A stretch of 64,000 bases of DNA from Conchocele bisecta (GCA_029237695.1 CM055279.1:25609919-25673918), one strand, 5' to 3'; counted from the first letter of the stretch, positions 10,501-21,780 are shown. Numbers and translations are program-made. The notes: generated from the sequence alone by a model not told the origin.

Positions 10501-12862
10501 CACATATATGTCAGAGCTCCAGATAAGCTGCGTATTTGCTTAAATACCCAATTAAAATTGCGAAAAACCCAATTGAAATCAGAAGTAGCGAGTATCAAAA
10601 AGCAATAAAAATTCTGTAGTACCTTTATCATGCTGCAAAAAACAATAAACAGACCACAAATATAGCATATTTTCCATGAAAACACATCTTGGTAGTTCAT
10701 TAGAATTGTCTCCAAGGAGACAATTCTAATGAAATGCCAAGACATGTTTTCATTTTGAAGCATCTGAAAATCAGTTTGTGACAACTTGATTGGTCGAAAA
10801 ATTGACGTATCAAAATTTTCAATTTAAGGATAAATTTATTATTACTGGTATACTGAATTTATTACATTATCACAGCCATTTTGGCTGTGATAATGTAATA
10901 AATTCAGTATAATAATTCTGCATACTTTTAATCATCAAATATATGCAGGCGTTAAGTTCTATATGACATAATGCATATCGGGAAAATAAATGTTTACTCC
11001 CTCAAAGTACCAGGTATACTTTGCTAGATAAGTATAATTTGCAATTTTGATGAAATCGGCTACTGGTGAGCGTCGTGTATTTCTAGAAATGGATGACCAT
11101 TTAACCCTTCCACCCCGAAGTAACTGTAGCCGATTTCAGAATCAGATCAGAATACAAAAATATCAGGAGTAAAATACATGCTCTATATATAGGGAATTCG
11201 GCCGGGACCTCGGACGTATATCGAGATAGGCAGATATATCGAGATAAACGATATCGAGATAAAGAGAATCAGCTGTATTTCCATCCAACCGGTCTTGCGG
11301 GTGGGACTTTAAAACTGAGGATCCATCTCTCTATGACGATAGCTGTTGCTGGAATGATAAATCCATTCAATTACACTTCTATTTTCGCCAGATGGACGTA
11401 AAACCGGAAAGTCATACAGAGTTATTTCCCTTGGAGAAGATTGTGTACCTCAGTCCCGACTCCGACAATCTCTTGACCGACATTGATCCAGATAAAGTGT
11501 ACATCATTGGAGGCTTGGTGGACGAAAGTGTTACAAAGGTATGTGTATCTAAATTGTGACTATGATTGGAGACTTGCTTATAAATGGAATTGGTTTTCAG
11601 CCCAGCTTCATTCTGATCTGTGACGGGACATTGGGGTTTACAGCATTTGAAATGATTCTAAAGTGTTGTTAAAACATTGTTTTGATGAGAAAAACAGACA
11701 ATTTTAAATAAACAGCAGCCGACAAATTTAACAACTGCATTGTAAGGGTTAATATGAAATAATCTTCACCACATTTTCAGAATATCACAGAAACAAAGGC
11801 GAGGGAGGCTGGTATAAGGACTGCTCGACTCCCCATTCATGAGTATATGGACAGGCTGCACCAGAACACATATTCTAAAGTGTTGGCCCTCAACCAAGGT
11901 ACTGTACGCTTAGGCCAAATGATTTAAAAGTAATGGAAACTTAACCGTTTCACCCGTAAGTAATTGGAATGGACTGGGATAGTTAATTTCCAACCAATCC
12001 AATCATCACAAAACTATTTTCAGACTAGTCCATTTATGAAAAAGGGGTGTTTTTGTTCTCAAAATTATGAGAATTACGTGTAAAATGTGCAGATCCTGAT
12101 GAGATGGCTCGTATCCATTTTCCGTTCTTTTTTAAACGCCAGAAAAGGAGAAATTGACTGATGGCTGGAACACACAAAAATTGCCGAGTTGGCCACACCA
12201 TCCGTGCCGTATAGGATACAGTAACGAGGCAGTGTTCACTATTATGTCAGAGCTCCAGATAAGCTGCGTATTTGCTTAAATACCCAATTAAAATTGCGAA
12301 AAACCCAATTGAAATCAGAAGTAGCGAGTATCAAAAAGCAATAAAAATTCTGTAGTACCTTTATCATGCTGCAAAAAACAATAAACAGACCACAAATATA
12401 GCATATTTTCCATGAAAACACATCTTGGTAGTTCATTAGAATTGTCTCCAAGGAGACAATTCTAATGAAATGCCAAGACATGTTTTCATTTTGAAGCAAA
12501 CTATTCAATATTTGCTGTCTGTTGATCTGTATTAAAACAGTAGTGTGATTTTATTTTACCCAATTAAAATTTTGAAATACCCAATTGCTTCAGAAATGAA
12601 GGAGTGACAATACTCAATTACTAATTCCTTATCTGGAGCCCTGTATGTTATACATGCATTCCATCACATTTACAAAGCAATTATCTTTCAATCAAAGGAT
12701 GATTAGTTATAGCTCGAGTCCTTAAATCAATCGCCCAATTTTCTCATTCTAGTGTTCGACATCATCGTTGCGTATACATCTACGCACGACTGGTCACAAG
12801 CCTTGGCTGCCGGTGTGCCACGACGAAAAGGATTTGTTCCGAAAGACCTGTCTAAAACTTGA
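7426..12862 (+). CDS. TRMT10: TRMT10-like tRNA (guanine-9) N1-methyltransferase, 3' part of a spliced gene
   Basis: Five exons with GT/AG boundaries are visible: 7426-7547, 8418-8570, 9652-9798, 10040-10157 and 12753-12862 (TGA stop). Spliced, they encode the SPOUT methyltransferase core of the Trm10 family, which methylates N1 of purine 9 in tRNA using S-adenosylmethionine. Diagnostic blocks in order are ICIDCSLEDWMSEK, KLAMQIGRLYGANKK, VYLSPDSDNLL, KVYIIGGLVDES, ARLPIHEYM, VLALNQVFDII and VPRRKGF. The Asp of IGGLVD is at the place of the proposed catalytic Asp of yeast Trm10. Exon phases agree (0, 0, 0, 1). The lysine-rich N-terminal exons were not found and should lie upstream. Exons 3 and 4 occur twice because of a tandem duplication. 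Which animal paralogue (A or B) it is cannot be decided here. Confidence 0.88.
8004..8056 (+). pseudogene. Broken partial copy of the second TRMT10-like exon
   Basis: GGCAATGCAGATTGGG and ACAAGAAGGCA occur here in the same order as in the intact exon at 8418-8570. About ten bases are missing between them, which breaks the frame. It lies about 430 bp upstream of the real exon, beside an inverted CACTCGTCCAGAT element. Local duplication or template switching during transposon insertion is a likely origin. Confidence 0.55.
8185..8270. mobile_element. Hairpin of a CTCATC/GATGAG palindromic element
   Basis: AAAAAGTGTAGATCCAGATGAG and its inverted partner around a GGCTCGTAGCGAGCC centre form a near-perfect hairpin at about 8195-8262. 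Similar GTGCAGATCCTGATGAGA pieces lie near 8935, 10355 and 12090, so it belongs to a dispersed family. Confidence 0.5.
8418..8570 (+). CDS. TRMT10: TRMT10-like exon 2
   Basis: The 153 bp exon (51 codons, phase 0 on both sides) follows a CACACACAG acceptor and precedes a GTAAGC donor. It encodes the KLAMQIGRLYGANKK block and the following strand and helix of the SPOUT domain. The reading frame is intact. Confidence 0.83.
9652..9798 (+). CDS. TRMT10: TRMT10-like exon 3, copy A
   Basis: The 147 bp exon (49 codons, phase 0) follows a TTTTCGCCAG acceptor and ends at a GTATGT donor. It carries the VYLSPDSDNLL and KVYIIGGLVDES blocks of the SAM-binding SPOUT knot. Confidence 0.85.
10040..10157 (+). 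CDS. TRMT10: TRMT10-like exon 4, copy A
   Basis: The 118 bp exon follows a CATTTTCAG acceptor and ends one base into a codon before a GTACTG donor. It encodes EAGIRTARLPIHEYM and VLALNQ. The exit phase fits the last exon at 12753 but not the second copy of exon 3. Confidence 0.83.
11392..11538 (+). CDS. TRMT10: TRMT10-like exon 3, copy B
   Basis: The exon appears identical in coding content to 9652-9798 and has the same acceptor and donor. It could pair with exon 4 copy B as an alternative cassette. Confidence 0.8.
11781..11898 (+). CDS. TRMT10: TRMT10-like exon 4, copy B
   Basis: This 118 bp copy of exon 4 has intact splice sites and an open frame. It joins in frame to the last exon at 12753-12862. 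Confidence 0.8.
12248..12644. mobile_element. MITE of the AGAGCTCCAGATAAG family, complete copy
   Basis: It starts CAGAGCTCCAGATAAG and ends CTTATCTGGAGCCCTGT, with a short internal hairpin of AATTGTCTCCAAGGAGACAATT near 12440-12463. It lies in the last intron of the TRMT10-like gene. Confidence 0.65.
12753..12862 (+). CDS. TRMT10: TRMT10-like last exon
   Basis: The exon follows a TCATTCTAG acceptor. With the single base carried from exon 4 it continues NQ-VFDIIVAY and DWSQALAAGVPRRKGF to a TGA at 12860-12862. This is the expected C-terminal end of the methyltransferase domain. A hairpin MITE begins about 40 bp downstream, so the 3' UTR probably runs into it. Confidence 0.85.
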
Positions 12863-12901
12863 ACCAGTAGCCGATTTCACCAACATTTGCAAAGTATACT
12901 T

Positions 12902-13142
12902 TTCCAGCAAAGTATACTTTGAGAGAGTAATCATTTATTTTTCCCGAAATGTGTTATTTCTTACAGAACTACTGACTGCGTGTATTTGATGATTAAGAGT
13001 ACCGGTATGCAGAATTATTATACTGAATTTATTACATTATCACAGCCAAAATGGCTGTGATAATGTAATAAATTCAGTATAATAAAAATTAATAAATTTA
13101 TCCTAAAATTGAAAATTTCTGCCTCAAAGTATACTTTGCTAA
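12902..13142. mobile_element. Hairpin MITE of the AAAGTATACTTTG family, copy 4
   Basis: Inverted CAGCAAAGTATACTTTGAG ends and the ATTATCACAGCCA hairpin core near 13020-13085 match copies at 6372, 9066 and 10811. It sits directly after the TRMT10-like stop codon. Confidence 0.65.
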
Positions 13143-13399
13143 ACAAGTTGCAATGTTGGTGGGCAGATGACGGCAGGTAGAAAATCATTGGTTAGAGCAT
13201 ATGTCAAATACCGCTTAGAATATTTTCATGAAACTTGAGTTGTATTGATATCAATTAGGCAAACATGACGTCACGCCGTTCGGAAACCTCGTGATCGCAC
13301 ACCCTGACAGAACCACATTTCTACACATTACTGCCTACAATTCGGTATAGGAACTCAACAGCTTTCTGTCGATCATTCCCTCGATGGGCGTATTTTGTA

Positions 13400-14600
13400 A
13401 CTGGCAGGATCCTTTTTATACGCCCGTTTGAAAAAAATGGGACGTATATGTATTCACCTTGTACAGGCGGGCGGGCGGACACAGGGCGGGCGGGCACAGC
13501 TTGTCCATGCAAGTTCTACTTGACGGATTGTAACCAAATTCAGTATACATGTTTATCATGGCAAGACGAAGCAGCCTATTGATTTTGATTTTGTTTGTAC
13601 TTTGTCCACGCAATAACTCGAGTTCTATTTGACGGATCGTAACCAAAGTCACCATACATATTTATCACGTCAAGATGAAGCAATTTATCTCCCCTTGTTG
13701 ACTGGCCTTGCCTCGACGGGCGTATATTGTGACCTTCGGCACTCTTGCTGTAACTACTGTTAACCATGAAAAATCGCACATCTTCTTGGGTACATATGTG
13801 GCTGTGACAGGAGAAATGGGGGTTATGGGTTTTTGCGACCAGTGCAGATCCAGATCAGTCCGTGAATCCGCACAGTTTGATCAGGATCTGCACTGTTCGC
13901 CATTACATCAATGAAACACCCGTCATGATTCTATCAAAGATTATAGATCGTTATCATGCTACAGGAGTGAGCTGTTTGATCAGGAGCTAGCCTCATTTCT
14001 CCTTGAGACACGCCTTGTGATTTTGTACCTTCGGTCATCGTAATTTCATTAAATACATCTACAAAATTTACAATATTTTTATACGCCTGTTTCAAAAAAA
14101 CGTGACGTATTATGTATTTACCTTGTACGGGCGGGCAGGTAGGTGGGGCACAGCTTGTTATCCTTGTCCACGCAATAACTCAAGTTCTACTTCACCGACC
14201 GTAACCAAGTTTGGTATGCATGTTTATCACGGCAAGTTGAAGAAGCCTATTGATTTTGAAAAAAATTCCGATAACTTACCTCCCCTTTGTGGCCATTTTT
14301 AATTTTTGGACTCCATATCCTTGTCCACACAATAAATCAAGTTCAACTTGACGGATCGTAACCAAATTCGGTTTACTCGTTTATCACATCAAGATGAAAA
14401 AACCCATATTGATTTTCTGGCCTTGCCTTGACGTGCATATATTGTGACCTTTGGCACTCTTGTTCATAAATAAATTAAAAAGTCGACTCCGCATGTACTC
14501 TGAAAATTTTGTCAACTTTTGCAACCAGTTACGGAATATATTGTAAATTTTGTAAACGTATTTCATGAAATTATGAAGATGTTCTTAGGTACAAAATCGC
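13400..14600. repeat. Dispersed repeat with CGCCCGTTTGAAAAAA and GACGGATCGTAACCAAA blocks
   Basis: Several diverged copies of a unit lie here, containing GTTCTACTTGACGGATCGTAACCAAA, a CATGTTTATCACGGCAAG block and a CACCTTGTACGGGCGGGCGGG block (near 13450, 13520, 13630, 14110, 14190 and 14345). The short ORFs are explained by the repeat. A GTGGCTGTGACAGGAGAAATGG piece of another repeat starts near 13800. Confidence 0.5.
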
Positions 14601-14908
14601 ATGGCGTGTCTCGTATGTGTTAATATACAGTCTATATTCGTTTGCTCAAAGTCCAGGGGACTGAGGAAGTTTAAGTTAACAAGAGTTATTATATAGGTAC
14701 ACGTGTACTTGGGACCAAGAATTGGACTTTCAGTTATCAGTAGTTTCACTTAAGAGACTTTGAGGTAATTACGAACCTGTTGGCCTGGCCATAAATGACC
14801 TTAGCTGTTGATAGACCGTTAAACATCACTAAGCATTAAAACAAACATTGAGGTATCTAGTGCAGACTGTACATGTAACTACATTTATCATTTCTCCAGT
14901 CACAGTCA

Positions 14909-15320
14909 CATATTGATTTTATTGCGAAAAAACGATTTTCCTATGGGAATTTAACATGGGGAGTCAATTTCCAAAACTTTTCTTTTTTTGATCCTAAAGG
15001 ATCAAAAAACGAAAATTTTTGGAAATTGACTCCAAAATATGGCGAGATAGCTTGAAAATGATGTAACTAAGAAAACAAGTTAGATTTTGAATATCGGTCT
15101 AGAAATAAAAAAAAAAAAAAATCTATTTTTAGCCCCCATGTTAAATTCCCATAGGAAAATCGTTTTTTCGCAATAAAATCAATATTTGATGGAATTTCAT
15201 CAAATAATTTTTTTTGGGGAGGGTGACTTGTTATTGATAAAAATGTACTTACATTTAAATATTTTTTAGATTTAATGTGTTTAATAGCCAAAAGTTTGTC
15301 GGCAGCAAAACGTGGAACAG
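14909..15320. mobile_element. Palindromic MITE related to the element at 5367
   Basis: The inverted blocks TTGATTTTATTGCGAAAAAA with GGGAATTTAACATGGGG lie near 14912-14960, and their complements near 15135-15185. The right side ends in GTGGAACAGACAGTAG. Confidence 0.55.
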
Positions 15321-15329
15321 ACAGTAGTG

Positions 15330-16740
15330 CAGACTGTACATGTAACTATATTTATCATTTCTCCAGTCACAGTCACATACATGGCTGTGACTGGAGAAAT
15401 GGGGCTTATGGGTTATGTGACCAGTGTAGCCCTGATCAAAAAATTTAGCACACTTCAGCAACCCGACAACGATCTACATGTATATTGCTTGCTAGAAGCT
15501 CGACGTGTTTCATTGAGGGAATCACGAACAGTGCTGATCCTGATCAGACTGTGCGGATGCACAGGCTGATCTGGATCTACACTGGTCGCAAAACCCGTAA
15601 ACCCCATTTCTCCAGTCGCAGCCGCAGGTGAGACACGCCATGTGATTTTGTAATTTCGTACATTAGCGTAATTTCATGAAATACGTTTACAAAATTTACA
15701 ACCATAGTCACAAATCGGTGGATTTTACAATCAAACTACAGTAATATATATATACAAGATAGTGAAGTACAAATTCCAATTAGTTTCGTATAATTGAGAC
15801 GCACCATGTGATTTTGTACCTTCGGACATCTGCGTACATGTAATTTTATGAAATGTGTTTAAAGAATTATAATACTGTCTGTAAATGGCTGTCAAATGAT
15901 GACAAAATTTGGAAATAATGCGGCAGGTGTATATGGAATTCCGTGAGGGCACACCTATGCCAAGCTGATTGTTTGAGTCCAATTTGACAGACATGGTAGA
16001 ATAGATACACTGTGCACATCAGGGTGCTTTCTACAGTTCCGAAAATCCAATCTTGATGTGTTTGTTTTTACACATGGATGGATGTTATATTGCAGGACTA
16101 AAATTGTGTAACTTGAATGTCCACTCACTTATTTTTCCTTCCGTAATTACTTTTTGTTTTTGAATACTAAAATATAACTAAATCACATATTTTGTTCGTT
16201 GACAGATAAAAAGAATTAAAAGTACATATTCAATTTTCACATGTACAGTAAATTCTTTACTATTCTAGTTTCCTACTGACTTGTTTCAAATAAATAGAAA
16301 ATGTTTGGACTTGATGTTAAAAACTAAAGATGTTTTCCAGAAGAAAATTGTTCTTTTGCCAAATGGGGGTTATGTCGAAGCTTGGTCCTATATGTGGCTG
16401 TGACTGGAGAAATGGGGTTTGTGTGATTTGTGACTAGTGTAGGTCCTAATCAAATATAACACTCCTGTAGTCTAAATAGGATCTAGATTGCATGTTAGTG
16501 TGTTTTATTGAAGGAATGCTGAAAAGTGCAGATCCTGTTCAGACTGTGCGGATGTACAGGCTGAACAGTCTAAATACGATCTAGATTGTATGTTAGTGTG
16601 TTTTATTGAAGGAATGCCGAAAAGTACAGATACTGTTCAGACTGTGCGGATGTACAGGCCGAACTGGATCTACATTGGTCACAAACGCCATATAAGCCCC
16701 ATGTTGTGTTTGGCTTATTGCATCTTTTCAGTCGCAGTGT
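15330..16740. repeat. Dispersed GGCTGTGACTGGAGAAATGG / GTGCAGATCCTGATCAGACTG repeat copies
   Basis: Copies or parts lie near 15350-15640, 16390-16570 and 16600-16740, with others near 13800-13915 and 20450-20490. The blocks include GACTGTGCGGATG and its inverted relatives, suggesting a palindromic or SINE-like family common in bivalves. There are no coding signals; the remainder, 15640-16380, is AT-rich with nothing recognised. Confidence 0.5.
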
Positions 16741-16994
16741 ACAGCGGATGTTGACACAATCTTCAAACAACAATCCAAAACACCCTCCCCCCCCCACTCC
16801 CGTGAAATCCGTAAAAGAACTGCACATACTGGTCGGATTACTGTAACGCGAACACAGAAGCTTGTTATATCTCCTTTAATAGCCAAAAGTTTGTCGGCAG
16901 CTAATTGTCGAACAGACTGTAGATCATATGGTTATTATTTGAATAAACAATATTTCTGGAGAATTTATTGGCGATATAAACTTTTATTAATCCA

Positions 16995-17094
16995 GGGTCC
17001 GGTTGCTCAAAACCTCTGTTAGCTTAACAGACTGTTAAATTGCTAAGGATTTAACAGTCTGTTAAGCTAACAGAGGTTTTGAGCAACCGGGCCC
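16995..17094. mobile_element. 100 bp near-perfect palindrome
   Basis: CGGTTGCTCAAAACCTCTGT with TTAGCTTAACAGACTGTTAA is mirrored as its reverse complement after a short centre (GCTAAGGAT). This is a miniature foldback element. Confidence 0.65.
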
Positions 17095-17203
17095 AGCAAG
17101 CCAGTATTGTTGGACTTTTCACAGTCTATATCCTTGACGAAGTCTTCACACGTGTTGTTTTTTTCCTTATAATTACTTTTAGGGAGTGGGGCTAAGCAAC
17201 TAG

Positions 17204-17447
17204 AGCCCCTTTCACTAAACTTTGTAGAACTAAAATGTTTGTAAGTGCAAATTTAGGATCGTCTGGACATTTCAATTGATGGATTTAAATTTATTGAGCA
17301 TAGGCTGCATATGCAGCCTATGCTCAATAAATGTAAATCCAATAATTATTTACAAGAAAACTTTGTTAATGTGAAATTTACAGACTATCATAATTTTGCA
17401 CTTACGAACATTTTAGTCGTACGAAGCTTAGTGAAATGGCACCCAGT
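17204..17447. mobile_element. MITE with CCCCTTTCACTAAACTT termini, copy 1
   Basis: The ends are inverted (TTTCACTAAACTTTGTAGAACTA at left, its relative at 17410-17437), and the ATTGAGCATAGGCTGCATAT core is itself palindromic. A second copy lies at 19998-20210. Confidence 0.65.
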
Positions 17448-17899
17448 ATGCCATGGGGGTATATCCATGTTTTTATAAACACAATGTTTAGTTATTATTG
17501 CAGGTTATATATGACTGCATATTGATGTGAAATATAGGCTGCATATTGATGTGAAATTACAGACTATCATAATTTGGCACTAACATTTTAGTCATACAAA
17601 GTTTAGTGAAACGGTCCCCAGATGTGGACCTGGCACCATATCAGGCTATTATCCCCTCGAAGATAGGCAAGAGGGGATCACCAATTTTGATAATATTTGG
17701 CCATTATGTGTGTCTAGCGATGGTGCTTTGTTTTGCATATGACCCACGTCGGACCGTCCAAGGTCGTGGCTGCTTTGTTTTGCATATGACCCACGTCCGA
17801 CCGTCCAAGGTCGAGGCCATTGAGGACTTATTTTCACCTTGTATGTAAGGCAAAATAAAATGTGAAAGTTCTTTTTTGTTTTATTTGTTTTATTATCAA

Positions 17900-18015
17900 G
17901 GCTGCCAGCGAGGTGATTAGCTTAGTGATAACCGTGTAAACAGGTGAAATACGGGATACAACCCAATTAACCCAGCCTATAATGACCTCAGTTGTTGACA
18001 GGCCATTAAACACCA
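17900..18015 (+). mobile_element. SINE copy
   Basis: An A-box-like GTGATTAGCTTAGTGATAA block and a degraded B box are followed by the shared tail ATGACCTCAGTTGTTGACAG and GCCATTAAACACCATTAAA. Confidence 0.45.
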
Positions 18016-18484
18016 TTAAAGGTACATGCCCACTCAGTAGGCACAAAATGTTCTTATATCAGAGACATCTTTCATGTCTTCACAACATTCATTCACCATT
18101 ACCCCACATATTGATTGGCAGTATTATACATTTTATATCAAACCTAAATTTCCACACTGATATCAGGGGCGATAACCGTGTTTCCTTAAAATGTAAACGG
18201 ACATTACTATTTATACAGTTTGTCGAACAGGTTACGCATTTAATTATTATAAATAATTAAAAAATATCATGCCTCATTTGCATATGAAAATAACCCGATA
18301 CCACCGCGAGTCACCACCGCGAGTCGCAATCAGTAAAATAAATATTACTACTATAAATGATTATATTTGTTTAGCGGGCACTCATAATTTTTAGAACTGG
18401 TGGAATAGTGTCACAATTATACACTTATTTAATTTCTATAAAGAACAGTTTGTGCCTACTGAGTGAACATGTATGTACCTTTAA
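18016..18484. mobile_element. MITE with TTAAAGGTACATGCCCACTC termini
   Basis: The termini TTAAAGGTACATGCCCAC and TAGGCACAAAATGTTCTT are inverted at 18440-18484. The family is the host of the foldback insertion at 4090-5249, whose right flank matches the internal part of this copy in reverse. Confidence 0.65.
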
Positions 18485-18529
18485 ATAAATAAATAGACAA
18501 ATAATGATATGAACTCTAGCAATATACCC

Positions 18530-19785
18530 GGATGTGGCTACTTGCGGTCAATGGAATGGAATGGTGCTTAACAGCCCATCAACACAAAAGAGTATCATTT
18601 AGGGCCAAGCAATTTAGATGAAGAATAACAATAATAGTAAAATAGTATGTTAGATGTGGTAGTCAATCAGATGATTAGGGTAAAACATATTAATATGATG
18701 AACAATATAAATGAACAACGTGTATAGAATTATAAAATTATAGAAATGAGAGACATGTATGCGGTCAATGGAAATGCACAGGATCGTGTACACATTTTGG
18801 AGTTGCAATTATAGTGTACACCCCCGTACCATAAATAGATGAATCTTGCAGGAGTGATGATTTAACCCATTTCATGCTGAGGATACGCTATTTTGTTTGT
18901 GGAAAATCAGAATTATTTTGTTTATATGTGCTTACAAGCATATGTCGCGACCACCATTGGAACCGTCACATCGAGACAAGTAGATGTCGCGACCACCATT
19001 GGAACCGTCTCATCGAGACGGTTCCAATGAGTGGTCGCAACATATACTTTATTGAGAAATAACAAAAGTATATATATTTTTTAATTCATACCCGTAAAGG
19101 TGTGTAAAGGTGTATTTCGCATGTAATGGGTTCATATGCTATTTATTAAACGAGTTTACTGATTTCATAAGAAACTTGCATAGTTAACTAGTTTAGTACA
19201 AACCATACTACATCATCGCAAAGGTTAGATTCTATATTTGTTCAACTCCCATAGACTTCAAAATAGAATGGACATTCAATTGTATAATTATGGCAAACCC
19301 GTTTATCAATTTTCAAGAGCATACGTATATCATGTAAATGGAAATAGAAGTGATGTGCTTGGATATGAATTATGTCAATTAACATTGAAATGTCACAATT
19401 TGACATTTACCATGTTTACATCAACAATTCCCATGGAGCCTATGCCGACAGTCCTGAAATTGACATCTTGAAATGTCAGTTTCGTAGATGACGTGTGTCA
19501 TCTCTAAAATCATAGAACTTTTAGTAGAATTAATTTCTACTGATCTGAAAATAAAATTAGTTGTTTGTCTCGAGTAGTTCAATTATAATTGCATCCCACT
19601 GGTCTGTCGGACGAGTCTTTAAACTGTGGTCCCGTTTCTATATGAACCTAGCTGTTGGTGGGACGTTTAACCCATTCACTTATATACATTATAATTGGAT
19701 TGAAACCAAACTCATGTTTTGCGTGAAAGTCTTACGCGAAGTAGAGATTTTATTCCATATGTATGGTATGTGGGTGTAGTGTAAT
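18530..19785. other. Non-coding AT-rich stretch with short inverted repeats
   Basis: No gene was recognised. Near 18945-19045 a GTCGCGACCACCATTGGAACC block occurs twice directly and once inverted, giving a small hairpin. The ORFs here are short and without family features. Confidence 0.5.
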
Positions 19786-19950
19786 GTTGGCAGATGGGTT
19801 GTGGCCAAGAGGTTGCGACACTAGGCTGTCAGGAGACTGGGTTTTAATACCAGAGGTTGCGAGTTCCGTTTTCATTTTAGGATTTTCCCCCAATGCCTTA
19901 CATGACCATAGCTGTTGATATGCCGTTAAACACCAATAAACAAACAAACA
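19785..19950 (+). mobile_element. SINE copy with shared tail
   Basis: The block ends in TGACCATAGCTGTTGATATG and CCGTTAAACACCAATAAA followed by CAAACAAACAA, matching the tail at 2037-2130. The 5' part looks tRNA-like but is diverged. Confidence 0.5.
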
Positions 19951-19997
19951 ATAAACCCATTTACTTTCACTGTATTTGGCAGATACGTGAAGGAGCC

Positions 19998-20210
19998 AGG
20001 GGCCCGTTTCACTAAACTTCGTACGACTAAAATGTTCATAAGTGCAAAATTAACATTGTTTTCTTGTAAACAATTATTGGATTTACATTTATTGAGCATA
20101 GGCTGCATATGCATAATAAATGTAAATCCAGCAATTGCAATTTCCAGACGATCCTAAATTTGCACTTACGAACATTTTAGTCGAACGATGTTAAGTGAAA
20201 CGGGGCCCCC
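19998..20210. mobile_element. MITE with GGGCCCGTTTCACTAAAC termini, copy 2
   Basis: The inverted ends read GGCCCGTTTCACTAAACTTC and TTAAGTGAAACGGGGCCC. The interior shares ATTGAGCATAGGCTGCATAT with the copy at 17204-17447. Confidence 0.65.
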
Positions 20211-20494
20211 CGGATACACTGACTGGTGAAGCAGACTGCAGTGGAACCGCTCTAAACACCAGTAAAACACCTGTGATCTTATTTTTGACGAGTTTCTTGG
20301 TCATTTATCTCATGTGATCATGTCTGTTCGTGATCGCGTAGCACACATCTATGGCTCGGAATTATCAAATTCTTGATAAGTGAAACCTCTCTATTTCAGT
20401 GACACATCTCTAAGCCGGTTTACAGAGGTTTCCCTTGTACATCGTCATATGTGGCTGCGACTGGAGAAATGGGGCTTATGGGATTTGTGACCAA

Positions 20495-20901
20495 CATAGC
20501 TCCAGATAAGGTGTGTATTTCATAATTTGCTTAAATACCGAATTAAAATTGCCAAAAACCCAATTGCAATCAGAAGTAGCTAGTATCAAAATGCAATGAA
20601 ATATTTGTGGTATCTTTATCATGCTGCAGAAAACAGACCACAAATATAGCATATTTTTTCTTATTTTTCCATGAAATCACACATCTTAGTATTTCATTAG
20701 AATTATCTCTTAAGGGGACAATTCTAATGAGATGTTTTCATTTAGAAACAAACTATTCAATAATTGCGGTTTGCTGATGTGTAAACAAACAGTAGTGTGA
20801 TTTTATTTGACCCCATTTAACATTTTGAAATACCCAATAAATTGCTTCAGAAATGATGGACTGACAATACTCAATTACTAATTCCTTATCTAGAGCCCTG
20901 T
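20495..20901. mobile_element. MITE of the AGCTCCAGATAAG family
   Basis: It starts CATAGCTCCAGATAAGG and ends CCTTATCTAGAGCCCTGT, with the internal AATTGCCAAAAACCCAATTG-type blocks shared with 12248-12644. Confidence 0.65.
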
Positions 20902-20969
20902 TGACTGTTGAAGCTCCTGATCCAATAACACACTTCTGGTGCAGTGCAGATCCAGATCAGACTGTATCT

Positions 20970-21700
20970 ATGAGGGGTGTTCATAAAATATCCGGACAAG
21001 TCTCATGGTTTTGTCATCTTTTATCACATTTCAATCAAATTTGGATATCTCTTAGCCTGGCCAATTGTTTACCATTTTTTATTTTCCGTTTTTCTCATCA
21101 TCCCCGCACTGCCACAAACCATGTTTTTACTGAGAGAAAAGACAAAATGTGAATTAACAGCAGACGCCTATTTTTGGTTCCTGCATTCTAAGGGTTATCC
21201 CAAGATAAAGTATGAAATAATATTTATAGCTCGTGTTGCAGTTACTATGGTAACGTTATGTTTTGGATTGCGGTCCAAGCAACGTAATTGCGTATGGATA
21301 TTTTTGAAAGAAGGCGGAATGTGAAGTGCTGGCGTTTCCCTGTTGTTTGCTGCAGACTCGAATAAATTTTGGGAAATAATCGTGACATTATTGGACAGGA
21401 AGGCGGCTAGGCCAGATATGGACGTCCAAATGTGACGCCATCAGATGTGACACAAAGTAAAAGTCTGAGTCGATGGATCATTGTGCGTGAACTGTCGGGT
21501 CGGTTGAACTTGAGGAGACATAGAGATAGATGGTTCCCACTGATACTGAACATGGAGCAGAACGCCAGTCGAGCTACCAATTGTGATTGAGTTTTAGGAT
21601 AGTGGACAGGGGATGTACATTTGTCCAATGGAGTGGTTATAGTGGATGAATCTATTATCAAATATAACAGATTGGGGCTCCACATTCACTCAATCCTGCC
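20970..21700. other. Unclassified, possibly eroded DNA transposon
   Basis: The segment opens with GGGGTGTTCATAAAATATCC and holds overlapping ORFs of 83 and 115 codons at 20901-21324 that lack recognisable motifs. The following 300 bp reads like degraded coding sequence in several frames. I could not identify a transposase. Confidence 0.25.
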
Positions 21701-21780
21701 CCTCGTGATCTATTTTTTTAATCCCATGTACACGAAAAGCCACATGAAGGGAATCCATTTCAATGACGTCAGCAGACATA

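Larger units (their letters stand above)
9019..10763. repeat. Tandem duplication unit A (1,745 bp) carrying TRMT10-like exons 3 and 4
   Basis: Sequence from CTGAAAATCAGTTTGTGAC at 9019 to GAAGCAT near 10763 is repeated directly at 10764-12497. The copies differ only by a few small indels and substitutions, for example near 9630, 9410, 9992 and 10305. The unit contains a hairpin MITE, both exons and a partial AGAGCTCC MITE at its right end. Confidence 0.88.
10764..12497. repeat. Tandem duplication unit B (about 1.73 kb)
   Basis: This is a direct copy of 9019-10763 with about one percent difference by eye. The AGAGCTCC MITE that is cut short at the end of unit A continues here to its proper right terminus at 12644. 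This marks the duplication breakpoint inside that MITE. Confidence 0.88.

Noticed and set aside
20901..21324. Overlapping ORFs of 83 and 115 codons as a gene
   Set aside because: No motif, no splice logic and a repeat-like opening sequence; left as unclassified.
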